In this document: piece by piece, positions 10,486 through 22,617 of the stretch
Position numbering within the stretch: the first letter of the stretch is position 1
Layout: every line of letters begins with the position of its first letter
Assembly (NCBI RefSeq): GCF_026651855.1
Contig: NZ_CP093281.1
Coordinates: 744,001-808,000, forward strand
Direction: 5' to 3'
Length of the DNA stretch: 64,000 nucleotides
Source of the DNA: Pseudomonas silvicola
GTDB taxonomy: Bacteria; Pseudomonadota; Gammaproteobacteria; Pseudomonadales; Pseudomonadaceae
Notes under the pieces: generated by a model
The model's input: only the letters and a program-made list of their open reading frames with translations
Told to the model about the DNA's origin: nothing
The model's database searches: none
Translations under genes and position numbers: made by a program

Positions 10486-12589
10486 TTAGAAGTTAAGTTG
10501 CATGGAGACCTGCACCATACGCGGCGCGCCGAGAGAAGCGCTGGCATAGCCTGCACCGCTGTAACCGTTCAGACCACCGGGCACGATATTGGTCCAGTAA
10601 TGGCGGTTGGTCAGGTTCGTGACATCAAGTCGGAAGGTGGTGGCGGTATCAAACAGCCGGGTCTTGTAAGCTGCACCGGCATCCAGCGTGGTATAGCTGC
10701 CCACCCAACCGTCATTTTGATTGTCGGTAGTGCGACGACCAACATAGTGAATGCCGCCGTGAATATCGGTACCGCTGAACATCCGGTAAATCGTAAGCGG
10801 CAAAACAACAAGCTGGCGGTATAGCGAGGACCAAGCCGACAATCTGTTTGTCATCGGTTTGTGTGCTGGCGGTGTCCAGCAGACGCGGATCTAACCAGTC
10901 ATGCCGCCAAACAGATGCAGACGATTGGTGGTCACCATCCGCCATCAATTCCAGCCCGGTTACGCTGTTCGCCATCGATAGCGTAATCGCCGCTGGCGTG
11001 AGGTGTAGGCAAACGGGCGTTTAATCTGGAACAGCGCGGTCAGCAGCAGTTTATTAACCGCCAGCTTGCTGCCTCCACCTGACGGCTTTACGATACGGCG
11101 CCAATATCGCACCGGCATTGTTGGCCGTGGCCGGTGCGGTGTCCCCTTGTTGCAGACTATCAGCATAAGTGACATAAGCGTCATGATCAATCAGCTTATA
11201 CACCAGGCTGGCGGAACCGCTGAATCCACTATTAGCAGAATCACTGCTGCGACTGCCCGTTTTGCTGTAGTTGGACGAACTCAGCAGGCTCTCACTGCCC
11301 GCCAGTAACAGGCTCCATTGCGGGGAAACTGCAGATTATCGCTGAGCAGAAATGCAGCATGCTGGCTGGCAGTGGCGGAATGATAGCGGTCGGTAAAATC
11401 AGGGTAGTCCGGTTCAGCGAAAGCCTGGGGATTATCCAGCGAAGCGCTGCCCAGGGTCGAGGAAGCACCGTTGCGGGGGTTGTAATTCTTCCAGACAAAA
11501 CCGCGCCGGTTGAAATTTGATGATGAATCCAACCGGTATCCACTTCCCCATTTAAATTCGCCATGTAGCTATTAATCGTAAAGCGGCTGGCGGTGGCAGA
11601 TGAAGTGGTGGCGGTGTAGTCGCCGTGGCTGTCGGTGAAGGTGTTGGTTACCGCCGTGGATTCGCGATCGGCAATCTGACGTAAAACGCCGATTTCACCC
11701 TGCCAGTTTCCGTCGAAGTCATGTTTGAGATGCAGGCCAGCAGTCAGCGTGTGATTATCATCACCCGCATAAGATTGCCCCAGGTGCGCCGTTTTCGGAT
11801 TGGGCGCAGAGGGGAATGACAACCCCTTGCCAAGCGCAAATTTGCCCGGCAGGCCTTTGTCGTAGAAATGGTAATAGCTGAAGTTGGTTTCAGCACCGTT
11901 TGATCGGTCAGATTCGCATCGAGTGCCGAGGCTGAAAAGCTGACGGCGAACTTTGCTGCCTTTCACATAGCCATCGCCCTCATCATCAAGGAAATTAAGG
12001 CGATAACGCAGACGGTCGTTGCTATCCAGCGGCCCACTAAAATCACCGGCCAGCTGATGGCTTAACCCGGTCCCCGCGCCCACAGTAATGGAGTGCTGCG
12101 GAAATACTGGCGCGTTTGTTCACGAAATTGAACAGATTCAGCCTGGATTGGCCGGACCATATAGATCCGGCGACCATTCAGCACCTCAATCTGATCAAAC
12201 TGTTCAGCGGCGTAGTCGGTGGTCGATACCACATTCAGCCCATCGATCATGCTGTTCTGGCACCACACTGCCCTGCATACCCGCGTTTGCGGGCGTGGGT
12301 CCCCATCCTGCACCGATGGCATGTAACGATAAAGATCGCTGACGCTTTTCAACTGCTGGCGCTTCATCAACTCAGGTGACAGGGTTTGCACCGACCACGG
12401 CGTGTTGCGCACTTCCTGTTTACCGAGATTGCCCAGCGTGGCTTTTTTATCGGTTTCTGCAGGGGGTTGATTCGGCGAGGCAGTCACTGCAATGGTCGGT
12501 TGCTCGGATGTGGCATACAGCGGAACGGCGTACAATAACATGGCACTGGTGAAACCTGTTTTCACCAGGGTGATACGCTTGATAAACAT
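10486..12589 (-). CDS. TonB-dependent siderophore receptor
   Basis: Outer-membrane ligand-gated porin of about 700 residues. The start at 12589 gives a signal peptide (MFIKRITLVKTGFTSAMLLYA). The plug domain follows: KQEVRNTPWSVQTLSPELMK, LKSVSDLYRYMPSVQ, SMIDGLNVVSTTDYAAEQFD and IEVLNG. Barrel strands are recognisable throughout, for example RYRLNFLDDEGDGYVKGSK, HLKHDFDGNWQGEIGVLRQ and INSYMANLNGEVDTGWIHHQ. The terminal strand TFRLDVTNLTNRHYWTN ... MVQVSMQLNF ends in the expected phenylalanine. I cannot name the siderophore. The 12590-12660 leader has an AT-rich partial dyad but no convincing Fur box. There are at least six frame breaks, most in the second half. Confidence 0.88.
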
Positions 12590-12705
12590 GACATTTCCAG
12601 GATGACTGACGAAAGGATGCGCGCATTAAGCTAGCGCTATATTTTCGATTATATATCGATAAGATTCGCCAACCTCTTGTTTATCAGCGTTATATTACTG
12701 AACCG

Positions 12706-13728
12706 TCACTGTTTTTTATCAGGCGAAAGGTCTGGGCCGACGGATTCTCGCATCATCCACTTCACCCGAGAAGCGCTGGCGATTGCGCATTTCGCCCCAC
12801 GTCGAGCATCGATATCAGCCTTGCAAGCGTTTCCTGAATCATCTCCGTCACCGGCATTTTCACGCTAGAGAGCGATGGAACGGTGAAGAGGCCAGCAGAA
12901 CTATCATCAATCCCAGCACGGGGCCTGAGCCGGAACCGCAATGTTGTGCGATGCCAACGCTTTTAACGCTCCTACCGCCATATCATCATTACTGGCCACC
13001 AGTGCGCTAAACGGACTGCCCTGGTTTAACAAGGTTTCTACCGCCGCTACGCCGTTTTGCGCCTGCCACTTCCCTTCAATAATCAACGCTTGCTGAACCG
13101 GAATCTGGTGTTTTGCCAGCGCCGATTGGTAGCCCGCCAGGCGCTCACGGCCGGTGGGCGAATCGAGCGACCCGGTAATAAAGGCAATGTCACGATGCCC
13201 CAGTTTGATTAACGCTTCAACGGCGTCGGCGCTGGTGCGTTGTTGATCGGCGTAAATACAGTAGCTGTCGTGTTGCCGCAGACGACGGTTGATCACCAGA
13301 ATCGGATGCGAGTGCTGATCGATGATAGCGTCCATTTCTTCAATGGTGAAAGCGCGGATAGATGATGACGCCGTCACAGCGCAAATCCGAGCAAAAATTG
13401 AATCGCAGCACGCTCCTCTTCCGCACTGTGTTTGCCATCCACCAATAGCAGTTGTCGCCCCTGCTGCTCCATCAGTCGGGCGGAATGCTGCATGAGCTCA
13501 GTAAAATAGCTGCCGGAATAGAGGGTGTTGGTGATCACCAGCCAATAGTCTGGCTCGACTTGGTTGCCAGATTTCGCGCCAGTAAATTGGGGCGAAAGCC
13601 GGTTGCCGCGATGGCCTTAAACCCAATTCCCGCTTCTCTTCGCTGACATAACCGTTGCCGGACAGCACACGTGACACCGTGGCTTTAGATACGCCTGCGA
13701 CCCTTGCCACCTCAACAATGGTTGCCAT
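12706..13728 (-). CDS. ascG: LacI-family repressor of the asc operon
   Basis: Repressor of the beta-glucoside operon next to it. The N-terminus MATIVEVARVAGVSKATVSRVLSGNGYVSEEKR is a textbook LacI HTH plus hinge start, differing from E. coli AscG at few positions. The sensor domain shows DAIIDQHSHPILVINRRLR, LIKLGHRDIAFITGSLDSP, GRERLAGYQSALAKHQIPV and FSALVASNDDMAVGALKALA, aligning end to end with AscG. The C-terminus is RESVGPDLSPDKKQ at 12706. The length of about 340 residues matches. It is divergent from ascF across a 257-base control region. There are four or more frame breaks. Confidence 0.92.
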
Positions 13729-13828
13729 ATTTCACTCTGATTTACGCTCGTATCGCTGAAGTTTACCTAAGTCGCGAATTATGCGGAGAATTTTTTCACC
13801 GTAATGTTTGCCCGCTCCTCACCTCCTT

Positions 13829-13850
13829 ATAGATCACTATCACACTTTTA
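13829..13850. promoter_or_regulatory. Possible CRP site upstream of ascF
   Basis: The stretch contains AGATCACTATCACACT, i.e. TGTGA on the minus strand followed after six bases by TC, one good half site and one poor half site of the CRP consensus. Catabolite control of a PTS sugar operon would be expected, but the match is partial. Confidence 0.3.
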
Positions 13851-13906
13851 AACATCAAATTTTAAACTCCTTCCTGGCAATTAAGGATTTCATATTCATG
13901 ATTTTG

Positions 13907-13922
13907 TGAAACCGGTTTCTCA
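13907..13922. promoter_or_regulatory. AscG operator
   Basis: TGAAACCGGTTTCTCA contains the 12-base perfect palindrome GAAACCGGTTTC, the classic operator type of GalR/LacI-family repressors such as AscG. It lies 64 bases upstream of the ascF start in the divergent ascG-ascF region. Confidence 0.75.
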
Positions 13923-13985
13923 TGACTCGCAATAGATATGCGGGCAAACGTACCCCTACTCAAAAAAATCAGAGACCTACAATCC

Positions 13986-15418
13986 ATGGCTAAAAATTAT
14001 GCTGACGTTTCACGCGACATCGTGGCTTCGCTCGGCGGCTTGAACAATATCGAAGCCGTTACGCACTGCATGACGCGCCTGCGTTTCAGTACTTCGCGAC
14101 ACTGCCCTGATCGATAACGCCACGCTGAAAGCGATTCCAGGCGTGATGGGCGTGGTACATACCGATACGCAATGCCAGGTGATCATTGGCAATAACGTTA
14201 ATCTCGCGTATCAGGAAGTGCTTAAACTCGGCACACCGAATAGCGACAACAGCACCCCAGTGAAGCACCAAAATCACCCTGCGTAGCATTAGGCGCGGGC
14301 ATTCTTGATGCGCTGGTGGGCACCATGTCGCCGCTGATCCCGGCGATCATCGGGGGATCGATGGTCAAGCTGCTGGCAATGGTGCTGGAGATGAGCGGCG
14401 TACTGGAGAAAGGTTCGTCTACGCTGGTGATCCTGAATGTGATCGGTGATGGTGCCTTCTTCTTCCTGCCGGTAATGGTGGCGGCTTCGGCAGCGCTGAA
14501 ATTCAAAACCAATATGTCATTGGCGATTGCGATTGCCGGCGTACTGGTGCATCCCAACTTTATTGATTTGATGGCCAAAGCGGCACAAGGCCAGGCCGTG
14601 GAGTTCGCCTATATCCGGTGACGGCGGTGAAATACCTTACACCGTCATCCCGGCGCTGGTGATGACCTGGATCCTGTCGCACATCGAATACTGGGTGGAT
14701 CGCTTTACCCCTGCGGTCACCAAAAACTTCCTCAAACCGATGTTGATTGTGCTGATCGCCGCACCGATTGCCATTCTGCTGATTGGCCCACTCGGCATCT
14801 GGATTGGTAGCGGTATTTCTGCGCTGGTTTACACCATCCATGGCTATCTCGGCTGGTTATCCGTAGCGATTATGGGGCGTTATGGCCACTGCTGGTGATG
14901 ACCGGCATGCACCGTGTGTTCCTCCGACCATCATTCAGACTTTGCGGAAACCGGCAAAGAAGGCATGGTAATGCCCTCTGAAATCGGCGCCAATCTGTCA
15001 CTCGGTGGATCATCGCTGGCCATGTGCTAAAACCAGAATCGGAATTGCGTCAGACCGCTTTTGCCGCAGCGGCTTCAGCGATTGTGGCTGGGATCTCGGA
15101 ACCCGCTCTCTATGGTGTTGCGGTGCGACTCAAACGACCACTGATCGCCACCTGATCAGCGGATTTATCTGGCGCGGTAGCCGGCATCGGCAGGGCTCGC
15201 CAGTCACTCCATGGCCTCACCCGGCTTGTTCACCAGCGTACAATTCTTTGATCCGGCTAATCCGATGAGCATTGTATGGGTCGGCGGTGTGATGGTGTTG
15301 TCGGTGGTGCTTTCATTTGTTCTGACCCTGATTCTTGGCTTTGAAGATATTCCGGTGAAGTGAAACAGCGCAGCCTAAACCGGTTGTGGATCCTGCTAAA
15401 GCCGTCAATGTGAATTGA
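13986..15418 (+). CDS. ascF: PTS beta-glucoside (arbutin/salicin/cellobiose) EIIBC
   Basis: Membrane permease of the phosphotransferase system that imports and phosphorylates aryl-beta-glucosides. The EIIB domain opens MAKNYADVSRDIVASLGGL, with the phospho-cysteine in NNIEAVTHCMTRLRFS (Cys about 27). The EIIC domain shows ILDALVGTMSPLIPAIIGGS, FLPVMVAASAALKFKTNMSL, AIAIAGVLVHPNFIDLMAKA, VTKNFLKPMLIVLIAAPIAI and EGMVMPSEIGANLSLGGSS, which align along the length of E. coli AscF. The end DPAKAVNVN is at 15418. The length of about 477 residues is as expected; there is no EIIA domain. About eight frame breaks. It is 15 bases upstream of ascB. Confidence 0.93.
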
Positions 15419-15433
15419 TTAACTGAGGTTTTT

Positions 15434-16850
<1,417 letters not shown>

Positions 16851-16864
16851 TCTTTGCGATTCAC

Positions 16865-16891
16865 TGCCGGGCGATGTCAGTTCGCCCGGCA
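16865..16891 (+). terminator. Rho-independent terminator of ascFB
   Basis: TGCCGGGCGA and TCGCCCGGCA form a perfect 10-base stem around a 7-base loop, 15 bases after the ascB stop, followed by TGTTTATAT. The following gap to 17038 should carry the yfiR promoter. Confidence 0.8.
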
Positions 16892-17038
16892 TGTTTATAT
16901 AAATACCGCATTAAATTCTCTAATGTTTGGATCATTATCCTGCCAGAGTAAATAGTCCGCGTTTTCCGCTATTGAACACCTGTATCTTTTATAAATCGCC
17001 GATGGTACTATTTACGGGTTAGACAGCGGAATAGCGGC

Positions 17039-17619
17039 ATGTTACGTTTTGAACCTCGTCTTCACCCTCGTGAAGTTTTATTTCTGCTTTTGGCTCAGCT
17101 TAAAGCCGCGCTGATCTGCATCGGTTCGCTGGCACTGTTGATATTGCCGCTATCCCTGCCTGCTGCTGCGGCGCAAAACCCGCGACGAAGATGACAAAGC
17201 CAACCGTATTGTCAGCGGTATCATTAGCTTCACCCGCTTGGCCGGCGTTGCACGACGCTCCACAGTTTGTGTGTTCAAATTCTGCGCGCCATGTCAATTT
17301 CCTGCCAGCGCCACCCGCGACATCGCTGCCCGCTTTAGCGTGGTCTATCTCAACAGTGAAACCGAGTTCCAGCAATCGCTGTGATGCCGTCTATTTCGGC
17401 GATCAGTCGCCGCAGCAACAGACCGAATTGCTCAGCCTGGAGAAAGGCCACGCCGTTCTCTCTCTGGCTGAAAATAATACCGATTGCGCCATTGGAGCCG
17501 CTTTCTGTCTTATTTTTAATGCCGATCATCCGTGTTTGCCGTAAACCTTGATTCACTGGCTCGCAGTGGCGTTCCGCGTCGGATATGTGTTATTGCTGTC
17601 GCGCAAAGGAAGCCAATAA
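17039..17619 (+). CDS. yfiR: YfiR-type periplasmic inhibitor of a diguanylate cyclase
   Basis: Periplasmic protein that in E. coli and Pseudomonas binds and restrains the diguanylate cyclase YfiN until redox or envelope stress frees it. The N-terminal region has a hydrophobic leader (ALICIGSLALLILPL). The body reads, in mixed frames, DEDDKANRIVSGIISFTRL, FSVVYLNSETEFQQS, YFGDQSPQQQTELLSLEKG and AVLSLAENNTDCAIGAAFCL, the last holding a conserved cysteine of the family. It ends LLLSRKGSQ at 17619, one base before the yfiN start codon. The length of about 193 residues is normal. It is the first gene of yfiRNB. At least five frame breaks. Confidence 0.85.
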
Positions 17620-17620
17620 G

Positions 17621-18833
17621 ATGAAATTTGAAAAAATCAAAAATGAAAAATCATCTATCCGCATCAGGCTGCGCAAAGATCAGCATCATCAACTCCGCCG
17701 TTATCTTGTTGCTGTGCTGGTTGCTGCTGCCTCCACTTCGTTACTTTTCATCAAGCGTTATGAAAAGCGCAACCTGAGAGCTGATTGCCGCAACGCTGAG
17801 CAACAGCCTGACCGCTGCCACCGTATTTGAAGACAGTTATGACGCCCACAAAAAATTGCCATGTTGGGCAACGAAGGCATGTTTGCTACGGCCAGAAACT
17901 GGTAACGGACGATCAAACCGTGTTGGTTAACTGGCAAGATCAACAGCAGCAGGATGGCTGGTATGAGAACTTCTTACGCGAATGGATCTACGCGCGCCCG
18001 CTGAGCGTCAATATTAATCATGCGGAAAATGTCGTCGGGACGTTGACGCTGGCGGGTACGGTCAAAGGGGCGACGGATTTTATCCGTTACTCAGTGATGA
18101 TTTTATCCAGCGGTATGCTTTGCGTACTGATTGTTGCCTTTATGCTGAGCGCTTTTCTGCATCGGGGAATTTTGCAGACGCTACGCAATATCACCAGCTC
18201 GATTCATTACGTCATCAGCTCGGGTGATTTTTCGCTGCGTATTCCCGAAAGCCCGACCAAAGAGTTTCAGCTGTTTTCGGACGATCTCAACTCGTTGCTC
18301 GCAGAGATGCAATCACTACAGGCTTCGTTACTGCGTGATAACCGGTCGTTAGCGGCGAAAGCGTTGGAAGATCCGCTCACCGGACTGGCCAACCGCGCCG
18401 CCTTTGTCCGCAGTTAACCCGATTGCTTGATGGCCAATTCGCTCATGAGCGCTTTGTGTTGCTGTTCCTGGATGGCGATCGATTCAAGAGCATCAATGAT
18501 AACTGGGGACATGCGGCGGGCGATGAGGTGCTGAAAGCCATCGGTTCCCGCCTGCTTGCACTGGCCTATAAACAGGATATGGTCGCGCGCCTCGGCGGTG
18601 ATGAGTTTGCGATGTTAATAACCAGCCGCGCGCGACTGAAACGCGCTGCAACTGACAGAGAGATCAGAAGCCATTGCGCAGAAGATTGCATGATCGCGGA
18701 AGGCACACCGATAACCACCTCGGTCACTATTGGTTACGCCTGGTCGCAGCATGGCGATACGGTGCAATCAATTCTGGAACGTGCAGATATGCATATGTAC
18801 AAAAATAAAGGGATAAGTAAGGTACGGGTATGA
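17621..18833 (+). CDS. yfiN: Membrane diguanylate cyclase YfiN
   Basis: Inner-membrane enzyme making cyclic di-GMP, controlled by YfiR and YfiB; raises adhesion and lowers motility. The order is a cytoplasmic start (MKFEKIKNEKSSIRIRLRK), TM1, a periplasmic sensor (VFEDSYDAQ to VVGTLTLAGTVKGATDF), TM2 (SSGMLCVLIVAFMLSAFLH), a HAMP region (LRNITSSIHYVISSGDFSLR) and a GGDEF domain from LEDPLTGLANRAAF to the end. The active site RLGGDEFAML is intact. The inhibitory site position reads YKQD in place of RxxD. The length of about 404 residues is usual. The stop overlaps the yfiB start (ATGA). Frame breaks lie near 17680, 17790, 17850, 18415 and 18640. Confidence 0.92.
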
Positions 18834-19302
18834 AAATTAAACTCTTTCTGCTGCTGTGTATTCTGGCTTGTGCGGGCTGTCAGTCAAAGGTCGTTTCTCC
18901 GCCGCACAGATTGCGGCGATGCAAAGCGCAGGTTTTACTGAAAATATGGAAGGCTGGGGATTAGGTTTATCCGACAAAATCCTGTTTGGGGTAAATGAGT
19001 CTGAACTCACCGCGGCCAGTAAAGCCAATATCGCCAATATGGCGAAAAACCTCTCAGCGACGGGCATTCAGCATGTCCGCATTGACGGTCATACGGATAA
19101 TTACGGCAAGGCGGATTATAACCAGCAGTTGTCACTGAAACGTGCTGATGCTGTGGCAACACAATGGGCGTTGGGTGCGGATGTACCGCGAACCAACATA
19201 ACCACACGAGGTCTGGGCATGAGCGCCCCCATTGCCAGCAATAACAGTGCACAAGGCCGCGCGCAGAATCGCCGTGTGGCGATTGTGATTACCTCGCCTT
19301 AA
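18830..19302 (+). CDS. yfiB: YfiB OmpA-like outer-membrane lipoprotein
   Basis: Outer-membrane lipoprotein that sequesters YfiR at the cell wall and so activates YfiN. The leader MKIKLFLLLCILACAGCQS has a lipobox-like end with the lipidated cysteine before QS. One frame slip follows; then RFSAAQIAAMQSAGFTEN and GLGLSDKILFGVNESELT lead into the OmpA peptidoglycan-binding domain with VRIDGHTDNYGKADYNQQLS, LKRADAVATQWAL and SNNSAQGRAQNRRVAIVIT. This matches E. coli YfiB end to end at about 157 residues. Its last 14 bases overlap the convergent uvsE gene. Confidence 0.93.
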
Positions 19303-20254
19303 TCTCACCCTGGTCGAGCGCATAACGGTATAAGCGCTCGACCGCCAGATTCTTCATTTTCACTTCGCACATAATGTCGAAGTCGGTAAATGATAACGCC
19401 CAGTCGATTAAATCTGATTAAAGTAGTATTCAGAATGCGCACGCAGTTTGGTTTTTGCCACCGTTAAATCGTGCTGATCCGGGAAGCCATGTTCTGGGAT
19501 TAATCCTTCCTGCGCAATCGAATAATGTAATACCGGACGCACACCGCGCCACGATTCGATAATTAACGGGATACGCGCATCATCCGCTTTGATAAATTGA
19601 TTCTCTTTCACCCAGTGATGGTGAATATCCAGCACCACCGGACAGAGATCCGCGCCTGTAATACATCATCCAGCGAACAAAGATTTCATCATTTTCAACC
19701 GTCAGCATATTGCGTGCTTCAGGAGAGAGCGCTGAAACGCCGCGCGAAACCCCTCGATGCCTTTTTTGCCGTTCATATGGATATTGATTTTGAAATCCAT
19801 GGAACTGGCGACCATACCCCATTAACACGGCACACAGTGCATGATACTCCACATCCTCAATCGCCCGATCCACTACCCTTCATTGTATCCGAAGCGAGTA
19901 CGGAATATTGTCCGGGATGGAATGAGACGGATGTTGTTGCGCGCGCTATCTCGCCACACGGCAAACAACGGTTTTAAATCGGGCATTAATTCGCTGTAGA
20001 TGGCGGTGGCCTGGCACGGTAGCTACAGCGGCAACAGGTCGCTGCCAATCGCATCATGCGCATCGCATCCGGCAGTTTTGCCAGTTGCTGCAGCGTGAAA
20101 TTGGTTTCGAGGTTGTTGGTTGCCAACTGCGCCAGTAAACGCGCTTGTTCCTCGCGATCAAGACTCAGGAAACGCTGCCCTCATCAACTATTTTAAACGG
20201 AAACGGCTGCTTAGCCTGTGCATCGAAGTACTTACACGCAAAACCCAATTTCAT
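19289..20254 (-). CDS. uvsE: UV damage endonuclease (UvsE/UVDE family)
   Basis: TIM-barrel endonuclease that nicks DNA 5' of UV photoproducts, an excision route independent of UvrABC. The start at 20254 (GGGAGACTGAA leader) gives MKLGFACKYFDAQAKQPFPF. Core motifs are NLETNFTLQQLAKLPDAMRM, LSPEARNMLTVENDEIFV with the metal-ligand glutamate, VVLDIHHHWVKENQFIKADD with the histidine cluster, and WRGVRPVLHYSIAQEG. The C-terminal tail WALSFTDFDIMCEVKMKNLA ends at 19289. The length of about 322 residues fits. It is convergent with yfiB and overlaps it. About six frame breaks, densest between 19860 and 20050. Uncommon in enterobacteria. Confidence 0.85.
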
Positions 20255-20305
20255 TTCAGTCTCCCTTAGAGCAGGCTGAAAGTGTAGCTTGCTCCAGGGA
20301 AAGTG

Positions 20306-20337
20306 CACGGACAGCGGCAGGGCTGCCGCTGTCCGTG
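20306..20337 (-). terminator. Perfect hairpin terminator after betT
   Basis: CACGGACAGCGGCAG and CTGCCGCTGTCCGTG form a 15-base perfect stem with a GG loop, starting 4 bases after the betT stop codon. The T tract is weak. Confidence 0.75.
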
Positions 20338-20340
20338 GGC

Positions 20341-22364
20341 TTATACGCTTGGGAAAGTATTGATATTGCTGCCCGGTGCTTCGCGATGCAAATGGATAAA
20401 GTTCAGGTGACGTTCGTACTGATCGAGAATATCGATAATCACCTGCTCCTTGTTGCGTAGTCCATCAAATCGTTGCCCTGGCTACCTTCCAGAAGGAATG
20501 TCTCCAGACGGTAATAGGTCGATTTACCACTGCGCGCTCGATAGGTAAAGCCCGGCACCGAATACTGCGTGGATCTGATACGAAGTCTTGCTCTTCCCAG
20601 CAGCACGCGCAAATCCAGATAACCTAACGGATGGCCCTCTTCCGGCTCGCGGTCCAGTGAAACCCGACCGCCGCGCAACTCAGTTCTTTCGCTACATCCT
20701 GCATTGCCGGGAACAAGACGTTCTCCATCATTTGCTGGGTGTAGCGTGTGCCTGGATAGTTCATCAGACGCGACAGACGTTTCTTCCAGCTCAGGCGATC
20801 GTTGCTGGCCGGAATGTACGGTGCCGTTTCACGACTGGCGCTGGCGCGGCGATGGTCTTCCACTTTGAGAGACTTACCCTGGCCAGTATCACAAAGAAGA
20901 TCACCAAAGCTGAACGGCAGTCCCATGATCACCGTGGCATTCTGCAGCGCAGAGATACCGTTGGTCATCAACATACCCATGGTCAGAACACCAATCGCCA
21001 CTGACCAGAAGATACGCAGCCAGTTCGGTGCATCACTGTTGATGTCTTTCAGCTTCGAAGTGAAGTTCCAACACCAGTGAACCGGAATCCGCTGAGGTGA
21101 CGTAGAACAGCATGCCGGTAATGGTCGCGACCGAAGCGCTGAACTTAAACGCCGGATACTGCGCCAGCAGGCTGTAGAAGCCACGTTCTGCATGCGCCAT
21201 CACTTCCTGAGCAAAGCCGGCATCACCGTGGATAATTTCATACAGCGCGGCGTTACCAAAGACCGACAGCCACAAAAGCGTGAAGGTGAACGGAATAATC
21301 AGCGTACCGAGCACGAACTCACGGATAGTACGACCGCGTGAAATGCGCGCCAGGAACAAGCCAACAAACGGGGACCAGGCGACCCACCATGCCCAGAAGA
21401 ACAACGTCCAGCTGTTCATCCACTCTCTTGGCTGTTCAAACGCAAGGTGTTCAGCGTCATGCCCATAAAGCGGTTGATGTAATCACCGACATTGAGCACC
21501 AGTGCATTCAGCAAGGAAGTCGGTTTGCCCATGAACAGCACAAACAGAATCAGCCCCAATGCCAGCGCAACGTTGAGTTCCGACGAGAATACGGATGCCT
21601 TTATCCACGCCAGAGGTCACGGAAATGGTGGCGATAATCACCGACAGCACAATCAACGCCGCCTGCGCGGTAAAGCCTTCCGGAATATCAAACAACACGT
21701 TCAGGCCATAATTGAGCTGAACCACGCCAATCCCTAAGGTGGTGGCGATGCCGAAGATGGTCCCCACTACCGCTGCAATATCCACGGTATGGCCAATCGG
21801 CCCGTTGATACGTTTGCCAAAGATTGGATACAGCGCAGAACGGATGGTGAGCGGCAGATTGTAGCGGTAGCTAAAGTACCCCAGCGCGATCCCCATCAGC
21901 GCGTACATTGACCAGCCAGTTACGCCGTAGTGGAACAACGTCCACACCATGGCTTGCCGGGCGGCTTCCATGGTTTGTCCGGCGCCTTCAGGCGGTTGCA
22001 TGTACTGCGTGACCGGTTCGGCCACCGGAAGAACATCAGATCAATTCCGATACCGGCCGCAAACAGCCAGCATCGCTGACCAGCTTAATAAGCTGAGATT
22101 CTGGTTTGGATTGCTCTGGCCCGAGCTTGATGGCGCCGTAACGTGAACAGGCCATGTAGATAACGAACACGATATACAGCGTCGCGGCCAGCATGTAGTA
22201 CCAGCCAAATGTAGCGGTAACCCAGTTAACCGCAGTCTGAATTAAGCTGGCAGCCAGCTCGCTGTAAAAATAGTGACAAGTGAAAATGTCAGAATCAGTC
22301 CGGCTGAGGTGTAGAACACCACAGGATTGATTCTGTCTTTTTCACTGGCAGGTGGATTAATCAT
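20341..22364 (-). CDS. betT: High-affinity choline transporter (BCCT family)
   Basis: Proton-driven choline importer with twelve membrane segments and a long C-terminal cytoplasmic domain. The start at 22364 (AGAGGTCATCG leader) gives MINPPASEKDRINPVVFYTS. BCCT hallmarks are LFHYGVTGWSMYALMGIALG, FSYRYNLPLTIRSALYPIFG, NSWTLFFWAWWVAWSPFVGL with the conserved aromatic box, FLARISRGRTIREFVLGTLI and FYVTSADSGSLVLE. The C-terminal domain runs to NINTFPSV at 20341. About 674 residues against 677 in E. coli BetT. Divergent from betIBA and probably repressed by BetI from the shared region. About eight frame breaks. Confidence 0.94.
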
Positions 22365-22558
22365 CGATGACCTCTGGTTAATTTCCTGTAATGACTCAAT
22401 GGATTAGCGTGACCTGTCTGCCAGGCCTTGTTGTTATCAGTACCCCTGTTGTCCCTCCCTGTAGTGCTTTCTTCTGACGATGAGCCGCATAGCCCGGATC
22501 ACCGCTGCGCTTTTGTAACTCAAATCCAGAAGCACAAGTATCCAACAAATTCTTTTAT

Positions 22559-22572
22559 ATTGAACGTGCAAT
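22559..22572. promoter_or_regulatory. Likely BetI operator in the betT-betI divergent region
   Basis: ATTGAACGTGCAAT, a 14-base dyad (ATTGnACGTnCAAT is exactly symmetric), lies 46 bases before betI inside TTATATTGAACGTGCAATCA. This resembles the BetI site known upstream of enterobacterial bet genes. The remainder of the gap (22365-22617) is the shared betT/betI promoter region. Confidence 0.65.
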
Positions 22573-22617
22573 CAAAAAGTTTAAATAGTCCTCTGACATT
22601 GTGGTGGAGCTGGAGTC

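Noticed and set aside
12600-12670. Possible Fur box before the TonB receptor
   Set aside because: The AT-rich dyad CGATTATATATCG does not fit the GATAAT-repeat pattern well enough.
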